From positions 113,671-177,670 of the forward strand of contig NZ_JAGMUL010000091.1 in assembly GCF_019049285.1 (NCBI RefSeq): 64,000 nucleotides of DNA. Direction: 5' to 3'. A program made the translations under genes and the position numbers. Shown one piece after another: positions 56,690 to 64,000 of the stretch; position 1 is the stretch's first letter; every line of letters starts with the position of its first letter. The notes below the pieces were generated by a model that saw only the letters and a list, made by a program, of their open reading frames with translations, was not told the DNA's origin and ran no database searches. Source of the DNA: Streptomyces sp. AC550_RSS872 (lineage in GTDB: Bacteria > Actinomycetota > Actinomycetes > Streptomycetales > Streptomycetaceae).

Positions 56690-57325
56690 TCACACCTGCG
56701 CCGAGTCCCCCGGCGTCAGCCGCAGGTGCTCCGAACCGCCCAGGCCTCCGATCTGGCGGTCGTAGATGGGGCGGGCCAGGTCGCTGAGCAGAGCGTCGTG
56801 GATGTCGTACGCGCGCTGGGGCTTGACCTCGCGGACGTAGTCGATGACCTCGGAGATCTTGTTCCAGGGGGCCATGACCGGGAGCATCAGCGTCTCGACC
56901 GGGTGGTCTGGGACGGTGAGGGCGTCGCCGGGGTGGAAGACGCGGCCGCCGTCGATCAGGTAGCCGACGTTGGTGATGCGCGGGATGTCGGGGTGGATCA
57001 CGGCGTGCAGCTCGCCGTGGACCTGGATGTCGAAGCCGGCGGCGGTGAAGGTGTCGCCGTGGCCGACGGTGTGCACACGGCCCGGGAACGCCGCCGAGAT
57101 CTGCTCCGCGACCGACTTCAGCGTCCAGATCTCGGCCGCCGGGTCGGCCTCCAGTGCCGCCCGCAGCCGCGCCTCGTCGAAGTGGTCGGGGTGCTCGTGC
57201 GTGACGAGGATCGCATCCGCGCCCACCGCGGCGTCCTCCTCGCTGAATCCTCCGGGGTCGAGGACGAGCGTGCGCCCGTCCTTCTCGAGGCGGACGCAGG
57301 CGTGCGACTTCTTCGTGAGCTTCAT
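56690..57325 (-). CDS. MBL-fold metallo-hydrolase, UlaG-like
   Basis: A 211-residue metallo-beta-lactamase fold. The metal motif is VTHEHPDHFDEARLRAALEA (HxHxDH), with a further ligand in FHPGDALTVP and the late HDALLSD. It begins MKLTKKSHACVRLEKDGRTL, as in the short UlaG-like group that acts on small phosphate esters or lactones. The length is typical. The substrate is unknown. Confidence 0.87.
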   Translation of the reverse strand: MKLTKKSHACVRLEKDGRTLVLDPGGFSEEDAAVGADAILVTHEHPDHFDEARLRAALEADPAAEIWTLKSVAEQISAAFPGRVHTVGHGDTFTAAGFDIQVHGELHAVIHPDIPRITNVGYLIDGGRVFHPGDALTVPDHPVETLMLPVMAPWNKISEVIDYVREVKPQRAYDIHDALLSDLARPIYDRQIGGLGGSEHLRLTPGDSAQV

Positions 57326-57372
57326 GACACCATCCTGCCCCCGGGCCGACTCGCGATCTCCCTGAGAGCGGT

Positions 57373-57423
57373 CACTGCGCGGGCGTGGCCACTGCGCGGG
57401 CGTGGTCACTCCGTGGGAGTGGT
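57373..57423. repeat. Tandem repeat of 17 bp spanning the pcaL stop codon
   Basis: Two exact units of CACTGCGCGGGCGTGG plus one base are followed by a diverged third unit, CACTCCGTGGGAGTGG, which contains the end of the pcaL coding region. It seems to be a local duplication. Confidence 0.8.
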
Positions 57424-58704
57424 CTCCTCCCTTATGACCTGCTGAGCGACCTTGAACGCGCTGTTCGCCGCCGGAACGCCGCAGTAGACGGCCGCCTGGA
57501 GCAGCACTTCCTTGATCTCGTCCGGGGTCAGGCCGTTGCGCAGGGCGGCGCGGGTGTGGAAGGCGAGTTCGTCCATGTGGCCGCCCGCGACCAGGGTGGC
57601 AAGGGTGACGCAGCTGCGGGAGCGCCGGTCGAGGCCGGGCCTGTCCCAGATCTCGCCCCAGGCGTACCGGGTGATGAACTCCTGGAAGTCGCCCGAGAAC
57701 TCGTCCGCCTGGGCCAGCGCCCGGTCGACGTGCGCGTCGCCGAGCACCTCGCGACGGACCTTGAGCCCGGCGTCGTACGGGTCCGGCCGGCCCGTCGCCT
57801 GCGGCGGTACGACGGCCGGCGCGATCTCGGCGATGGGCGCGGGCTGCGGAGGCGCGGCGGCCAGGACCGGCTTGACGGGGGCGGCGACGATGGCCATCTG
57901 GCCGGTGCTGGAGTCGTAGGCGGGCTGCCAGGCGGTCGTGAAGTGCCGGACCAGCAGATCGGTGACGGCCGCGGGCTGCTCGACCGGGACCAGGTGCGAG
58001 GCGCCGGGGACGACGGCCAGGCGGGCGTCCGGTATGCCGGCGACCAGGGTGCGGGCCTCCGCGGGACCGGTGACCTGGTCGTCCGAGCCGACGAGAACGA
58101 GGGTGGGCACGGCGACGCCGGCGAGCTGGGACCGTACGTCGAAGGAGGCGAGCGCCTCGCAGGCGGCGATGTAGCAGCCGGGGTCGGTGGTGCGCACCAT
58201 CTGCACGGCCCACTCGGTGATCGCGGGCTGGGCGGCGGCGAAGCCGGTGGTGAACCAGCGGTCCGGCGAGGTGCGGGCGATGGGGTCGAGGCCGTTCGTG
58301 CGCACGATCACGCCCCGCTGCCGGAACTCGTCGGCCGTGCCGAAGCGCGGCGAGGCGGCGATCAGGGCGAGCGAGGCGACGCGCTCCGGGTGGCGCAGGG
58401 CGAGTTCGATGCCGAGTGCGCCGCCGAGCGCGCAGCCCGCGTAGCCGAAGCGCTGCACGCCCAGGCCCTCGAGGGTGGCGAGCAGTCGTTCGGCGAGCTC
58501 GGCGACGGATCCCGCGGGGTACGCGGGCGCGCCGCCGTGCCCCGGCAGATCGAACCGGAAGACGCGCCAATGCTGGGTCAGCTCGGGGACCTGCCGGTCC
58601 CACATGTGCCATGTTGTACCCAGTGAGGGACCCAAGATCAGGACCGGAGCGTCTTCTGGCCCGTCAAAGCGGTATTGCAGGGTGTTCATCGGTGTCTCAC
58701 TCAC
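57406..58704 (-). CDS. pcaL: 3-oxoadipate enol-lactonase / 4-carboxymuconolactone decarboxylase fusion
   Basis: A 432-residue fusion. Residues 1-265 are the alpha/beta hydrolase PcaD: LGPSLGTTWHMWDRQVPEL, FRFDLPGHGGAPAYP, the nucleophile elbow FGYAGCALGGALGIELALR and the late LVGSDDQVTGP and VPGASHLVPVEQP. Residues 300-432 are PcaC: YDAGLKVRREVLGDAHVDRA, FQEFITRYAWGEIWDRPGLD and HTRAALRNGLTPDEIKEVLL. The linker is Ala/Pro-rich. Together they convert 4-carboxymuconolactone to 3-oxoadipate. The elbow reads G-C-A-L-G where a serine is expected in the third place. The GTG at 58704 has GAGAGGG upstream; ATG at 58689 is an alternative. No other pca genes are nearby. Confidence 0.9.
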   Translation of the reverse strand: MSETPMNTLQYRFDGPEDAPVLILGPSLGTTWHMWDRQVPELTQHWRVFRFDLPGHGGAPAYPAGSVAELAERLLATLEGLGVQRFGYAGCALGGALGIELALRHPERVASLALIAASPRFGTADEFRQRGVIVRTNGLDPIARTSPDRWFTTGFAAAQPAITEWAVQMVRTTDPGCYIAACEALASFDVRSQLAGVAVPTLVLVGSDDQVTGPAEARTLVAGIPDARLAVVPGASHLVPVEQPAAVTDLLVRHFTTAWQPAYDSSTGQMAIVAAPVKPVLAAAPPQPAPIAEIAPAVVPPQATGRPDPYDAGLKVRREVLGDAHVDRALAQADEFSGDFQEFITRYAWGEIWDRPGLDRRSRSCVTLATLVAGGHMDELAFHTRAALRNGLTPDEIKEVLLQAAVYCGVPAANSAFKVAQQVIREETTPTE

Positions 58705-59014
58705 CCGCCCGACCCTCTCATCTGTCACGAGATGTCACATCCCCGGGGTAGAGGTAGCGGGACGTGGCTCTCTCAAGACGGCACCCCACGACTGTCAGCA
58801 CGAGTGTGGCGGCACGGATGAATCCCGGCCCGGCTCACCTGGCGACCTCCTGGAATCCCACCCAAACACCACACGCGGTGAACAACTGTCTTCCCTCCGG
58901 TAGGAGGCTCGGCCGTGGCCAGATGGGCACTTCCGGGAGCAGTCGGTTCCAGGTCCACCGCCCTCTTGCTGGCCCTACGGCTCGGCAAGTGGCAGGGCTC
59001 GTAGACCGCGTAGC
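58705..59014. other. Intergenic stretch without a gene
   Basis: No credible gene, tRNA or repeat was seen. Open frames here have no ribosome site and no family motif. It separates the core-type gene pcaL from the region of mobile-element relics. Confidence 0.55.
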
Positions 59015-59400
59015 TCACGCCTGCCGATCCTCCGCGCCCCCGTGCAGGCCATCCCATGTGGTGGCGGCTGCGCGAAGATCCTCTGCATCCGGTTTGACGT
59101 ACCACCGCTTGGTCGTCTTGATATTCGTATGCCCGGCCCATCGCGCGAGGATGTGGTCCGGCACGCCGTTGTTGGCCAGGAAGGTGAAGCACGACGAGCG
59201 AGCGTCGTAGAGCCTGACACGACGAAGCCCAAGAAGTGCCATAAGTCGATACGCGCGCCGGCGAAGTTGCTTGATCGTGAAGGCGTCCCCCGCCTCGTGA
59301 ACCAGCACGTAGCCAGTTGCCGCGTACGCTCCCCCAGAGCGAATCTCTCCTCGGCTTGGAGAGCCCGGAATGCCTTCAGGGCGCCTAAAGGATGTCCCGC
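59015..59400 (-). pseudogene. Tyrosine recombinase (integrase), C-terminal part, frameshifted
   Basis: The upstream piece near 59330-59400 reads AGHPLGALKAFRALQAEERF and ALGE; after a one-base loss the next frame continues AYAATGYVLVHEAGDAFTIK, QLRRRAYRLMALLGLRRVRL, YDARSSCFTFLANNGVPDHI and LARWAGHTNIKTTKRWYVKP. The second active-site arginine (YDAR) and the terminal tyrosine (RWYV) are there, with HxxR changed to YDAR. The N-terminal two thirds is missing: similarity stops at 59400, the end of the IS element. This was a phage or plasmid integrase, cut by the IS and then decayed. Confidence 0.85.
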
Positions 59401-60207
59401 AATGATCTTCGGTGTGCGGCAGCTGCCTATCCCGCGAGGGTGAGGTTGTGTAGGCGGGCGATGCCGAGCATGGCGTGGTGTACGCCGTCGCCCTTGAGAC
59501 GGCAGTCGCGAAGGATCTTCCAGGTCTTCATGTGGGCGAAGGCGTGCTCGACGCGGGCCCGGACCTGCTTTGTGTGAGCGGTTGTGCTCCTGTTTCCACT
59601 CGGTCAGTTCCTCGCCGGCCCGGCGACGATGCGGCATCACGAGTCCGGTCCCTGGGTAGCCTCCGTCTGCGATCGTCATGGTGTGGCCGACGGCGGCCTT
59701 TTGCGCCGGACTCTCCCCACGCCTTGCAGTCGTTACGGTTGCCCGGCAGCGGCTGTCCGACCACGACTACCAGTCGAGTGTCGGCGTCAATGACGACCTG
59801 GTGGTTGGTGGAGTACCGGTAGTTTTTCGACTGCTCGGCGATGGCGTGGTCACGGGGCGGGACCAAGGTGCCGTCCACGATGAGTACGGTGCCTTCCGCG
59901 AAGCGGCGCCGAGGTCGCGGTGCCAGCAGCGGTCCGAGGTGATCGATGATGCAGTCGACCGCGGACTTCGAGATGCCGAACAGTGGGGCGAGCTGGCGCA
60001 TCGTCAAGTTCGTGCGCCAGTACGCCGTGACCAGCAGCGTGTGGTCGTCAAGCGACAATCCCCACGGCCGACCTCAGTGGTCAGTATCGACACCGGCGCC
60101 ACGCAGCACCGTCACCAGCTTGCGAACTGGCGCGGGCTCAGCCCGGTGAACGGGGCTGTCCAAGACGGCTCCGACGCCGTGATCACACCAGCCACAGCAA
60201 GATCATT
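59401..60207 (-). mobile_element. IS5-type insertion sequence, degenerate
   Basis: An element of about 807 bp. The left end is AATGATCTTCGGTGTGCGG from 59401; the right end, read inward, is AATGATCTTGCTGTGGCTGG from 60207, so the terminal inverted repeat begins AATGATCTT. It contains one broken transposase gene. A clear target duplication could not be fixed by eye. It separates an integrase relic from the HAD gene. Confidence 0.7.
59427..60186 (-). pseudogene. IS5-family transposase, several frameshifts
   Basis: From a GTG at 60186 the pieces are SEPSWTAPFTGLSPRQFASW, then in a new frame LVTVLRGAGVDTDH-stop, GRPWGLSLDDHTLLVTAYWR, TNLTMRQLAPLFGISKSAVD and the DDE domain VLIVDGTLVPPRDHAIAEQS, NHQVVIDADTRLVVVVGQPL, PGNRNDCKAWGESG. 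The second aspartate segment ADGGYPGTGLVMPHRR is in another frame, and the glutamate segment VRARVEHAFAHMKTWKIL in a third, ending LHNLTLAG-stop. At least three breaks make it inactive. Confidence 0.88.
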
Positions 60208-60889
60208 CCACTGGCATTGAGCCCTCCGGCCGGTGAGGGTCGGTTCCCGAGGCGAAGGCAAGAACGTCGGGGACTGCTGCACGCAGGCTCTTGAAGTGAC
60301 GGTGCACGCCGTCCACCGCAACGGGAGAGTTGACCCCCCACACCGTCATGCCGGCACCCAGTCCGGACTGCACCCCGGAGGGGGCATCCTCGATCACCAG
60401 ACAGTCCTCCGGCTCGGCACCGAGCCGCTTGGCAGCCAGCAAATAAGGGACAGGCGAGGGCTTGCCTTCCTCGACACAGGCAGCATCCACGATGATGTCC
60501 GGCACCGGCAAACTCGTACGGGCGAAGCGGCCGCGCACCCGGTGCTCGTAATTCGACGTCACCAGCGCCCACGCCCCGGAGGGCAGAGCACCCAGCAGCT
60601 CAGACGCACCGTCGAAGGCCGCATACACGCCGGACCGCACATCCTCGTCCTCCAGCTGATGCAGCACGGCCAGGCACCCCCTCGGGTCACGGTCGGGAAC
60701 GACCTGCGCGAAGGTCTCCATCGGCCTTGTACGCAGCGCCACTTGGTAGACCTCATCGGGATTCAACCCGTATCGCTCCGCCCACACGCGCCAAACCCGG
60801 CGCTGGTTGTCCACGGCATCGATCAACGTGCCATCGACATCAAACAGGACATACTTCTTAGCTCCGGGCTGAGCAGGTTCACGGATCAC
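60203..60889 (-). CDS. HAD-superfamily phosphatase
   Basis: A 228-residue HAD hydrolase with all four motifs: YVLFDVDGTLIDAVDNQRRV, WALVTSNYEHRVRGRF, the lysine in CVEEGKPSPVPYLLAAKRLG and the acidic VIEDAPSGVQSGLGAGM. It resembles phosphoglycolate- or sugar-phosphate phosphatases; the cap sequence does not settle which. The start is a GTG at 60889. The TGA stop (60203-60205) lies within the terminal repeat of the adjoining IS, so the last codons may have been altered by the insertion. Confidence 0.85.
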   Translation of the reverse strand: MIREPAQPGAKKYVLFDVDGTLIDAVDNQRRVWRVWAERYGLNPDEVYQVALRTRPMETFAQVVPDRDPRGCLAVLHQLEDEDVRSGVYAAFDGASELLGALPSGAWALVTSNYEHRVRGRFARTSLPVPDIIVDAACVEEGKPSPVPYLLAAKRLGAEPEDCLVIEDAPSGVQSGLGAGMTVWGVNSPVAVDGVHRHFKSLRAAVPDVLAFASGTDPHRPEGSMPVE

Positions 60890-60956
60890 GCCTCGATCAT
60901 GCCATCAGGCCCCCGAGCAGGCAGTTTGCGGGACAGCCGTTAGGACAAGGCGGGGG

Positions 60957-61453
60957 CGAGCTTCCGCGCGAGCCCAGATGAAATTCCTCCTCCCGCGCGC
61001 CAAGGGCTCCACGGCGGCCGTAGCCGAGCGGCTGGGCGTCTCCCGCCGCACCGTGGAGCGCGCTACCGCTCGGGCGCCATCAAGAGGCCTCAGAAGCGCC
61101 TCCAGGCGGCTTTGGTGGAGGAGACCGAGGCGCAGTGGCAACCGCAGGTCAGGGCGCAGGCGAAGCAGCGCGCCGTCACATCCGGAGGGCTCGTCATCTC
61201 CTGCCGGGCCCACTCCGGATTCGGCCCGGAGGGGTCCTCGGACGCGGGCCGGGTGAGGGACATCAGGACCGCTGTCTCGCCCGCGCACGCCGACCTGATC
61301 CTGTCCGCACGGGAGATCGGAGCGACGGACAATGAGCTGCACGGACTTGTTGCGGAGGCCATCGCCGACGCCTATTTCCGCAAGGAGGGCGGCGGGCGCG
61401 CGGGCCTGCACGTCGAATTCAAGGACGTGGACCGGGTCGATATCTCGTTTTAG
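60957..61453 (+). pseudogene. tpg: Relic of a telomere terminal protein gene (Tpg-like)
   Basis: The first part reads RASARAQMKFLLPRAKGST, AAVAERLGVSRRTVER, the helix-turn-helix region of Tpg proteins. A two-base duplication (GCGC) then shifts the frame. The next frame continues YRSGAIKRPQKRLQAALVEE, TEAQWQPQVRAQAKQRAVTS, GGLVISCRAHSGFGPEGSSD, and ends DAYFRKEGGGRAGLHVEFKD with VDRVDISF-stop, as Tpg proteins do. The N-terminal 30 residues or so are not recognisable. Tpg binds covalently to the 5' ends of linear Streptomyces replicons and primes end filling. This copy cannot make a full protein. Confidence 0.8.
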
Positions 61454-61498
61454 CCGCACGGAATTCATGGCGCTATGAACCTGTTGTGACTGAGCGCG

Positions 61499-62350
61499 CT
61501 AGTTGGCGGATGGGCGCTCTACTTGGCGGAGCCGAGCATTCTGGTTGGCGGGTCCGGCGTCCTCCTCGTCCGGACCGGAGGTGGCCTGTCCCAGACCCCG
61601 GCGGATCGCGATCTCCACGGGTGAGTACGCGCCGTCGGCCCGCTCCAGTTCGTACGGCGCGGCCGGCATCAGCGGCGGCTGGGCCATGAAGCGCGGCCGC
61701 GCCCCGTGGTGCGGCTGTGCTGCGTGCACCAGGAACGGATGGCATAGGAAGACGTCACCCGGAGAACCGGTGGCGAGGGTGAGCGGCCGGTGGGCGGATG
61801 CCGCTACGAGGTCTGGCGCGATGGCCAGGCCGCTCGCGCCCTCCTCCCCGTACGGCTCCAGCACCTTCGGCACGTCGAGGTGGGAGCCGACCCGGATTCG
61901 AGTCGGGGCGTCCTCTTCCCCCACCTCGCTGAACAGAAAGAGCATCAGCAAGGCCCGGCCGCGTGAGCGGAGATTGGTGAAGGGCCAGGTCTCGCCCTCC
62001 ACCGCATAGCTGCCCTCAATGTGCCAACCCGCGTCGTCGGGCTCCTGCTCGTGCGGGAAGCGCAGCGGGAAGGTGCCGAGCGAGTAGCGCGGCTCCCAGC
62101 GCCCGGCGCCGACCAGCAGGTCGTACGCCCGGTGCAGGGCCGGGGAATTGGGTGCGGCGGCGAACGGTCCCTGTGCCATCCCGCCGACCCAGTGCACGGG
62201 CTGCGTCCAGGTCTCCGGGTCGTCCGGGTCGCAGCCCGTCTCCCGCCACAGCAGCCGCGCGCAGCTCGCGGCCACGCGGGGCGCGACGGCGCCCTCCAGC
62301 TTGACGAAGCCGTCGCGGAGGAAGCGGGTTACCAAGGTCGTGTCGTCCAT
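61499..62350 (-). CDS. Phytanoyl-CoA dioxygenase family protein
   Basis: A 283-residue Fe(II)/2-oxoglutarate oxygenase. The N-terminus is MDDTTLVTRFLRDGFVKLEG, usual for PhyH proteins. The iron site is H and E in AGWHIEGSYAVEGETWPF (HxE) and a distal H in CHPFLVHAAQPHHGARPRFM, with the arginine for 2-oxoglutarate just after. The C-terminal tail is polar. The substrate is unknown. It is divergent from an AraC-type gene that may control it. Its 3' end faces the tpg relic. Confidence 0.87.
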   Translation of the reverse strand: MDDTTLVTRFLRDGFVKLEGAVAPRVAASCARLLWRETGCDPDDPETWTQPVHWVGGMAQGPFAAAPNSPALHRAYDLLVGAGRWEPRYSLGTFPLRFPHEQEPDDAGWHIEGSYAVEGETWPFTNLRSRGRALLMLFLFSEVGEEDAPTRIRVGSHLDVPKVLEPYGEEGASGLAIAPDLVAASAHRPLTLATGSPGDVFLCHPFLVHAAQPHHGARPRFMAQPPLMPAAPYELERADGAYSPVEIAIRRGLGQATSGPDEEDAGPANQNARLRQVERPSAN

Positions 62351-62469
62351 GCCTCCATCGTGCGGCGCCGCCCGTCCCGGTCACCCGACACTTGCCGCAC
62401 CGCTTTTCTCGGGTGCGGCGTGCAGGGTCGCGCCTGATTGAATCGATGGTCTGGATCTTGGAGGCAAGC

Positions 62470-63336
62470 GTGCTGGAGCGGCTCAATCAGGCCATGGAGC
62501 ACATCGAGCGGCAGCTTGACAGCTCCGTCGACGTAGGCGAGCTGGCGCGGGTCGCGGCCACCTCGGAGTACCACCTGCGGCGGATGTTCTCGGCGCTCGC
62601 CGGGATGCCGCTGTCGGAATACATCAGGCGCCGGCGGCTGACCGTCGCGGGCACGGAGGTACTGGCCTGTGAGCGGACGCTGCTGGAGATCGCGGTGCGG
62701 TACGGATACGGCTCGGGCGAGGCATTCGCGCGGGCGTTCCGCGCGGTGCACGGCGTCGGCCCCGGCGAGGCGCGGCGCACCGGCGCGGCGCTCAGCTCCC
62801 AGCCCCGGATGACCTTCCGCCTCATCGTCGACGGGAGCAGCAGCATGCGCTACCGCGTCGTGCACAAGCCGGAGTTCAGCGTCGTCGGGGCGAAGGCCCG
62901 GGTCCCGCTCGTGCACTCGGGGCCGAACCGGGCGATCATCGATTTCGTCCGCGGGATCGGCGACCAGGCAAAGGAAGTGCTGGAGAAGCTGTCCGACCAG
63001 GAGCCGCGCGGCATCCTCGCGGTCTGCGACGACCTCGATCCCAGCCGGGCGGAGGGCACCGACCTCGACTACTACCACGGGGTCGTCACCTCGGCGTCCG
63101 CGCCGGAGGGCATGGCCACGCTGCCCGTCCCGACCGGAACATGGGCAGTCTTCTCCACCTCGGGGCCGGCGCCGGAGGCGATCCAGGCGCTGTGGCGGGA
63201 TGTGTTCACCGAGTGGTTCCCATCCAACCCGTACCGGAGCCGCCCCGGGCCGGAGATCCTTCGCACGCGGATGTCGGCGGACGGCAGCGAGGCGGATGCC
63301 GAGCTGTGGCTGCCGGTGGAACGGGAGGCCGATTGA
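62470..63336 (+). CDS. AraC-family regulator with a GyrI-like effector domain
   Basis: A 288-residue regulator. The N-terminal AraC domain has two helix-turn-helices: HIERQLDSSVDVGELARVAA, TSEYHLRRMFSALAGMPLSE, YIRRRRLTVAGTEVLACERT and YGYGSGEAFARAFRAVHGVG. Residues 135-288 are an effector-binding domain of the Rob/GyrI type (YRVVHKPEFSVVGAKARVPL, LDYYHGVVTSASAPEGMATL, AELWLPVERE), which binds small hydrophobic molecules. The GTG at 62470 has GGAGG six bases upstream and gives VLERLNQAMEHIE. It is divergent from the dioxygenase gene across 119 bases. Confidence 0.9.
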   Translation: MLERLNQAMEHIERQLDSSVDVGELARVAATSEYHLRRMFSALAGMPLSEYIRRRRLTVAGTEVLACERTLLEIAVRYGYGSGEAFARAFRAVHGVGPGEARRTGAALSSQPRMTFRLIVDGSSSMRYRVVHKPEFSVVGAKARVPLVHSGPNRAIIDFVRGIGDQAKEVLEKLSDQEPRGILAVCDDLDPSRAEGTDLDYYHGVVTSASAPEGMATLPVPTGTWAVFSTSGPAPEAIQALWRDVFTEWFPSNPYRSRPGPEILRTRMSADGSEADAELWLPVEREAD

Positions 63337-63478
63337 TCTGGAATCCCTCCCTGGCCTTGCTCGCCGGGGCCGGCGTGCTGGTCCCGGCGAGCAGGTGGAC
63401 GGCCACCTGGCTACTGAGTTTCAAAGCGTGGTGTCGGTATGGGCTGACGGTCCATGATCCCTGCGGTATGCCGACTGC

Positions 63479-64000
63479 ATGAGGTATGCGCAAGGGGGCG
63501 GGCTGACCGACGAACGGCGAGCCTTCCGCGAGCAGTTGAGGATGGAAGCGGCCGAGCGGTTCTCCCAGGGCGACGAGAACGCGGTCATCGCGCACGACCT
63601 GCGGGTCAGCGTCCGGTCGGTACAGCGCTGGCGCAAGGCTTGGTCGCAGGACGGGCCGAGAGCCCTGGCCTCGAAGGGCCCGGCGTCCTTGCCGCTGCTC
63701 AGTGACGAGCTGTTCGCCGTGCTGGAGCAGGAGCTTGCCAAAGGGCCGGTGGCGCACGGCTGGCCGGACCAGACCTGGACCCTGTCACGGATCAGGACCT
63801 CATCGGCCGTCGGTTCCACAAGAGCTACACCGTGCAGGGCGTTGCGGCGCTGCTCAAGCGGCATGGCTGGAGCTGCCAGGTGCCGGCCCGCCGGGCGGTG
63901 GAGCGCGACGAGGTGGCGGTGGCCGGCTGGGTGAAGGAGACCTGGCCCCAGGTGGAAGGACCGTGGCGGCGCTCGATGCCTGGCTCGTTTTCGAGGACGA
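63479..64000 (+). pseudogene. IS630-family transposase, frameshifted and cut by the window end
   Basis: The start reads LTDERRAFREQLRMEAAERF, then VIAHDLRVSVRSVQRWRKAW, KGPVAHGWPDQTWTLSRIRT, the N-terminal helix-turn-helix part of IS630 transposases. One base is lost near 63800; the next frame continues LIGRRFHKSYTVQGVAALLK, RHGWSCQVPARRAVERDEVA. Near 63965 a further shift leads to VAALDAWLVFEDE, the first DDE strand. The second shift is at the place where these elements often use programmed frameshifting, so only the first is clear damage. The rest is outside the window. Confidence 0.85.

Noticed and set aside
60957..61453. A telomere or replication origin near the tpg relic
   Set aside because: I saw no series of terminal palindromes and no tap gene; the flanks are ordinary genes and relics.

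Overview
The window is very GC-rich DNA with Streptomyces gene style: dense genes, GTG and TTG starts, tight ATGA overlaps, PucR and XRE regulators, an NCS1 permease, and methylmalonyl-CoA mutase. It also carries a lasso peptide cluster, F420-type oxidoreductases and a relic of a Tpg telomere protein gene. All of this fits a Streptomyces chromosome. No rRNA, tRNA or CRISPR array was seen.

Layout. Positions 1-9300 hold an ArsR regulator fragment, a lipoprotein, a macro-domain deacetylase, a truncated ebo-like group (UbiA prenyltransferase, TIM-barrel epimerase, broken EboA), an FAD oxidoreductase, an S1-like protein, an inositol-phosphatase-family enzyme and a gamma-glutamyltransferase. Gene relics (FAD monooxygenase, P450, EboA) lie among them. 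From 9427 to 17780 there is a patch that looks acquired: an integrase tail and a DrrA ATPase scrap, then an ABC exporter with a MazG-like protein, then a TPR protein, a large TPR-CHAT protease-like protein, a four-cysteine small protein and a membrane protein. After a 22-bp minisatellite, 19154-24179 is the mutA-mutB-meaB operon, followed by a decayed two-component system.

Positions 27971-37042 form a reductive pyrimidine/hydantoin catabolic locus on the minus strand: NCS1 uptake, F420-type oxidoreductase, dihydropyrimidinase, two beta-ureidopropionase-like amidases, PucR regulator and an aminotransferase for beta-alanine. Positions 38998-40099 pair an XRE regulator with a leaderless methionine aminopeptidase gene over a shared operator-like region. 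Positions 40311-45095 are a complete lasso peptide cluster (precursor, cyclase, RRE protein, protease, ABC exporter) whose core LLQRSGNDRLIFSKN resembles the citrulassin family. Positions 45284-58704 are mostly core-type genes: a ClpC-like ATPase, gamma-glutamyltransferase, CocE-type hydrolase, glutamate-type ABC ATPase, SGNH hydrolase, exonuclease III, MBL-fold hydrolase and the PcaD-PcaC fusion.

The right end (59015-64000) is a mobile-DNA graveyard. It has an integrase tail cut by an IS5-type element, a HAD phosphatase whose stop codon lies in the IS end, a broken tpg gene, a phytanoyl-CoA dioxygenase with a divergent AraC regulator, and an IS630-type transposase that runs off the window. 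The most distinctive items are the lasso peptide, the CHAT/TPR module, the tpg relic and the two-component system that has lost its phospho-acceptor histidine.
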